Notes under the pieces: generated by a model | What the model was told of the DNA's origin: nothing | Database searches by the model: none | What the model saw: the letters and a program-made list of their open reading frames with translations, nothing else | Shown here: positions 47,339 through 50,052 of the stretch, one piece after another | How the letters are laid out: every line of letters begins with the position of its first letter | How positions within the stretch are numbered: position 1 is the stretch's first letter | Position numbers and translations under genes: made by a program | Source: a virus | Direction: 5' to 3' (one strand) | IMG/VR virus record: IMGVR_UViG_3300048903_000141 | Span: 1-50,052 of that record | Length of the DNA stretch: 50,052 nt

Positions 47339-49000
47339 CTATTCTTTCATGTAATCCTTTGCCTGCTCACATACAAGATACTCCATTGCGTCCGCACAAT
47401 GGCCCAGCTTTTGGAACTTAATGCCGTTTGCGTCCTCCTCCTCCTCTTTGTATTTGCCACCGTCTGGGCCTTGCAACAAGTATTCACAATCACGTATGAG
47501 GTTGGGGCAACTCTTTTCATCAATCTCAATTTCCACCTCCGGCAAACGGCCCGCAAATACTTTATCCACAAAATCCCGCCTTTTCCGCACTTGAATGTTT
47601 TGCCGTTTCGCCCGGAGCCAACCGGCACCCGTATAAACTTTATTGCCATTGCTCCATGTGTTCTCAATGATCTTGTAGTTTGTAAGCGATCCCAACCCCT
47701 CAATGCGGGCATGGCCGGAGGCATCACCGTTCACAAAGATGTCCACACCGTAATGGCCGTAATCCTGGGCCACAACCTCCGCTGTTTGCTCCGTGGTGTT
47801 GTCTGGGTGCGGCATGCATATCTCCCTAAAGAATGAGAACCGCAACACGGTTATTTTCTCCAGCCCTTCCGCTGGCTCATCATACTTTTTGCGAATGTAT
47901 TTAGGATCACCCGTTGGTGGTTCAATCCAGCGTGTGACATATCCCACATGGGCCAAAAGGCACGTTACGTATGGAGCGGCATTGAAGTCCCAGCCGGTGG
48001 CAATGGATTTTGTTTTGTCGAATGGTACCGGCTTAACGATTGTAAAGCGGCTAAAGCTGGGGAAAAACTCCCCGCCATTGCGCCCGAAAGGATAACCGAA
48101 AATGAATTTGAGCATTTCAGATTTCGACATACGCGCCCGCCTGTCAGAAATAAAGCCCGGTTTCAAATTATGCTCATTCCAGTATGCTGAATAAATGCAC
48201 ACCATTGTTTCCGTTACCTCCTGCGTTTCCTCATTCACCGTTGGTATGAGCTTGCAAAAAAAGTCATCCTTTGCCGTGATCCGTTCCCTGATTTCCTTTT
48301 CATAGGGAGCAATGCCCAACAACTCAATGAGCCATTCCACATTGCCCTCTGCTGGAGACGTGTGTATGTAGCACGGAGCCCAGGCAACAAACCCTTGACG
48401 CTTGGCAACATCAAATGGCAACTCCGGAGCCCAGATAATTTTGTATGTCTCCTTATGAAACCAAAGGCCAATTTGACGGAGACGGCCCAGAATAACCGTT
48501 GTCAATGCCTCCTTTTTGGTGTCCTTCGTTTCGTCAAGGTGAGCCCATGCGAACTCCTTACCGTCATGGCTCTTATAGTTGTCCAACGATCCCATGAACA
48601 CCACGGCACCATTGCGAAAGGAAATGATGTTGTTGTAAGTTTTGAAACGGAATTTGGAGCGTTTCCAGCCCTTCACGTTGGGAGGCTTCACACCCACCAC
48701 ATATTGGCCGTGGGGCCGCTCATTCTTTTCATACTCCACCATGCCAAACACGCTCTCCAGCGTCCCAAATACTGAGGTGAGGGTGGAGGAGCTTAATTGC
48801 TCATACGTGTTTGCGCCAATGAATCCTTTAGCCTCCGGGAATTGCGTTACCATGATACCAACAACCAGACCGATCACAAGCGTTTTCCCTGCCCCTTGCC
48901 CAGCAATGTTTGCAATGATTGACGTGCGGGCCTGCATCACCTCGTTTTGCGGCTCCGATAACTCCACATTAATTTGTTTGACGTTTGGTTGTACTGCCAT
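47339..49000 (-). CDS. Terminase large subunit, 553 aa
   Basis: The ATG at 49000 (MAVQPNVKQINVELSEPQ) is chosen over the longer frame because it places the adenine-binding Q and Walker A (GQGAGKT, 34-40) at the usual distance. Walker B is AWAHLDE (151-157). The nuclease domain shows SIATGWDFNAAPYVTCLLAHV, DIFVNGDASGHARIEG and a last acidic residue in DCEYLLQ. The motor packages DNA into the prohead through the portal. The start overlaps the Cys-rich gene by 32 nt. Confidence 0.92.
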   Translation of the reverse strand: MAVQPNVKQINVELSEPQNEVMQARTSIIANIAGQGAGKTLVIGLVVGIMVTQFPEAKGFIGANTYEQLSSSTLTSVFGTLESVFGMVEYEKNERPHGQYVVGVKPPNVKGWKRSKFRFKTYNNIISFRNGAVVFMGSLDNYKSHDGKEFAWAHLDETKDTKKEALTTVILGRLRQIGLWFHKETYKIIWAPELPFDVAKRQGFVAWAPCYIHTSPAEGNVEWLIELLGIAPYEKEIRERITAKDDFFCKLIPTVNEETQEVTETMVCIYSAYWNEHNLKPGFISDRRARMSKSEMLKFIFGYPFGRNGGEFFPSFSRFTIVKPVPFDKTKSIATGWDFNAAPYVTCLLAHVGYVTRWIEPPTGDPKYIRKKYDEPAEGLEKITVLRFSFFREICMPHPDNTTEQTAEVVAQDYGHYGVDIFVNGDASGHARIEGLGSLTNYKIIENTWSNGNKVYTGAGWLRAKRQNIQVRKRRDFVDKVFAGRLPEVEIEIDEKSCPNLIRDCEYLLQGPDGGKYKEEEEDANGIKFQKLGHCADAMEYLVCEQAKDYMKE

Positions 49001-49337
49001 TGGAAACAATCTTTGATAAAAAATATTCTTGGTTAAACCTATGCTGTAAGCTCTTAACAATGCGGCTCCATTGAACACGGTGCCGGCTGCACATATAGAA
49101 ATGGTTTGATGCATCGAACCAACCACCGCTCCACCACTCACCATGTTTGCCCCGGCCCTCCCTTATGTTCTTTCGGTGCCAATAGTAAAAGGGATCATTT
49201 GCATAATCCCTCACCGTGCAACCTCCCTTACAAAAGGGCACAACGCATTTCCATTTCTTAAGCGTGTATGGCAACAACTCCAAATCACTATCCTTTATGC
49301 CTTGACGGGCCACCGCCTTTTTACACTTATTGCACAT
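48969..49337 (-). CDS. Cys-rich zinc-binding protein before terminase, 122 aa
   Basis: The start at 49337 (MCNKCKKAVARQGIKDSD) overlaps the upstream stop by 11 nt, the usual pattern here. An ATG 15 codons earlier is open too. CxxC at the N-terminus and WKCVVPFCKGGC plus YMCSRH further on give six or more metal ligands. Position directly before terminase suggests a small-subunit or DNA-recognition role, but there is no helix-turn-helix. HNH-like folding is possible. Confidence 0.6.
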   Translation of the reverse strand: MCNKCKKAVARQGIKDSDLELLPYTLKKWKCVVPFCKGGCTVRDYANDPFYYWHRKNIREGRGKHGEWWSGGWFDASNHFYMCSRHRVQWSRIVKSLQHRFNQEYFLSKIVSNGSTTKRQTN

Positions 49338-49992
49338 TGATCTCTGGTTTTTTGTAGTACAATTTCCCGTCTCTGTATTCAACGTTTTTAATCACCCGCC
49401 CGTTGCAGTATTCCACAATGGAGCGTTTGAACCCAGAAAGGGAGCCGTAATGCCGGTATTGAATCTTTTCCCAGGCATCGTTGATTGAAATGCCGGTGTC
49501 CGTCCGTGCATACCGCATCACCGTCTCCGTTAGCTGCTCCACGAAATACCCAAAGGCCGTAATGCGGTCATTCTGTGATCCGGCCACGCTCCTTTTCATG
49601 TACTCCTCCAGCTTTAGTTGGCCGGGCCTCCGGTTCAATACTGGAGCAATCATTTCCCTGATCTCTCCACGGCCTTTGTTGTAACCCAATTGCGGCAACT
49701 CCTTATAGGCCAAAACACCAATGCCCAGGTGACGGCACAATGCGGTCTGGGCTGGGTGCAAATGCCAATACCTTTTCACCGGCACCGCTGCGTAACTGTA
49801 ATGGGCAATACCCCGTGCGCTGTGGGCCTGCCAAATCACATCAAAGTTGAGTGAGCATTTCACCTCCACGGCCAACCGCATTTGGCCCATTACGGCCACA
49901 ATGTCAATGATACCTCCGTGCGGTACCTCTTTGTAAATCTCAAAGCCCTCCAGCCAATCAATGAACTTTTGGGCCAATTGCGCCTCTGTCAT
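49327..49992 (-). CDS. PD-(D/E)XK-type protein with C-terminal helical domain, 221 aa
   Basis: VPHGGIIDIVAVMGQMRLAVEVKCSL has Asp30, Glu43 and Lys45 in the spacing of the PD-(D/E)XK nuclease core, with Glu22 before it. The protein first resembles VRR-NUC/endonuclease-like domains. From ~120 on it has a helical part (EEYMKRSVAGSQNDRITAFGYFVEQLTETVMRYA; ISINDAWEKIQYRHYG). It heads the packaging cluster and lies behind repeat element H. Confidence 0.6.
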   Translation of the reverse strand: MTEAQLAQKFIDWLEGFEIYKEVPHGGIIDIVAVMGQMRLAVEVKCSLNFDVIWQAHSARGIAHYSYAAVPVKRYWHLHPAQTALCRHLGIGVLAYKELPQLGYNKGRGEIREMIAPVLNRRPGQLKLEEYMKRSVAGSQNDRITAFGYFVEQLTETVMRYARTDTGISINDAWEKIQYRHYGSLSGFKRSIVEYCNGRVIKNVEYRDGKLYYKKPEINVQ

Positions 49993-50004
49993 ACGTGCGT
50001 TTTT

Positions 50005-50031
50005 GAAACTTTATTGAAAGAATATTGAAAC
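50005..50031 (-). promoter_or_regulatory. Phased-repeat element (site H)
   Basis: Units at 50005, 50016 and 50027 (period 11) end only 13 nt before the ATG at 49992. No TAnnTTTG fits between, so it may act as an operator or belong to an alternative start. Confidence 0.55.
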
Positions 50032-50052
50032 CAAAGTGCGGTTTGTACACCG

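Noticed and set aside
49001-49144. Longer N-terminus for terminase
   Set aside because: It would overlap the Cys-rich gene by 176 nt and does not resemble terminase starts.

Overview
This window is a section of a tailed double-stranded DNA phage genome, with siphovirus-type gene content, whose host is most likely a member of the Bacteroidetes. The host is inferred from three things. Promoters with the Bacteroidetes -7 box TAnnTTTG recur upstream of genes. Most starts lack a strong Shine-Dalgarno and sit behind A-rich leaders. Many proteins resemble families I know only from Bacteroidetes phages. All genes are read leftward (minus strand) except one at 5607-6038. Genes are packed with 1-30 nt overlaps, and no gene-free stretch exceeds about 205 nt. 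I see no integrase, DNA polymerase, tRNA or CRISPR array, so lifestyle cannot be decided from this window.

Right part (about 50.0 to 33.3 kb, in transcription order): a PD-(D/E)XK-like protein, a Cys-rich protein, large terminase, a small ORF, a hypothetical protein, portal with a zinc-binding insert, MuF-like minor head protein, a Lys/Ala/Pro-tailed protein, a scaffold-like protein, major capsid, connector and tail-completion genes, the tail assembly chaperone pair joined by a -1 frameshift (slippery GGGAAAT), and the tape measure. About 33.3 to 29.1 kb: a distal-tail-like protein, a tail-tube-like protein, and a paralogue of it extended by two FN3 domains and a lectin-like domain. About 29.0 to 27.0 kb: lysis genes (two membrane proteins, a spanin-like protein, muramidase).

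Middle part (about 26.9 to 8.1 kb): small early-type genes, a C5 cytosine methyltransferase preceded by a two-hairpin structured region, a DUF932 protein, RecT and YqaJ recombination proteins, a PIF1-like helicase, a replication-initiator-like protein, a DUF1064 nuclease, a long coiled-coil repeat protein, a DnaQ-like exonuclease, two HNH proteins, a degenerate RNase H fold and a DnaA-domain-IV-like protein. Left part (8.1 to 0 kb): many small hypothetical genes, one plus-strand exported-protein gene with its own promoter and terminator (a moron), a papain-fold/C39-like peptidase, a large tail-tip-like protein, a lipoprotein, and a hexapeptide-repeat protein cut by the window edge.

The most striking signals are these. 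(1) A short N-terminal peptide (consensus M-K-x-x-F-L-x-F-x-x-R-[YF]-x-H-[VIL]-x-G) is shared by five otherwise different virion-type proteins. (2) Seven full or partial upstream elements are built of GTTTCAAAAAA units in strict 11-bp phase, five of them in front of -7 boxes. (3) Promoters are interleaved with intrinsic terminators, in one case with the -33 TTTG inside the terminator loop. (4) The region 25923-26103 holds two long hairpins, and the loop of one can pair with an arm of the other.
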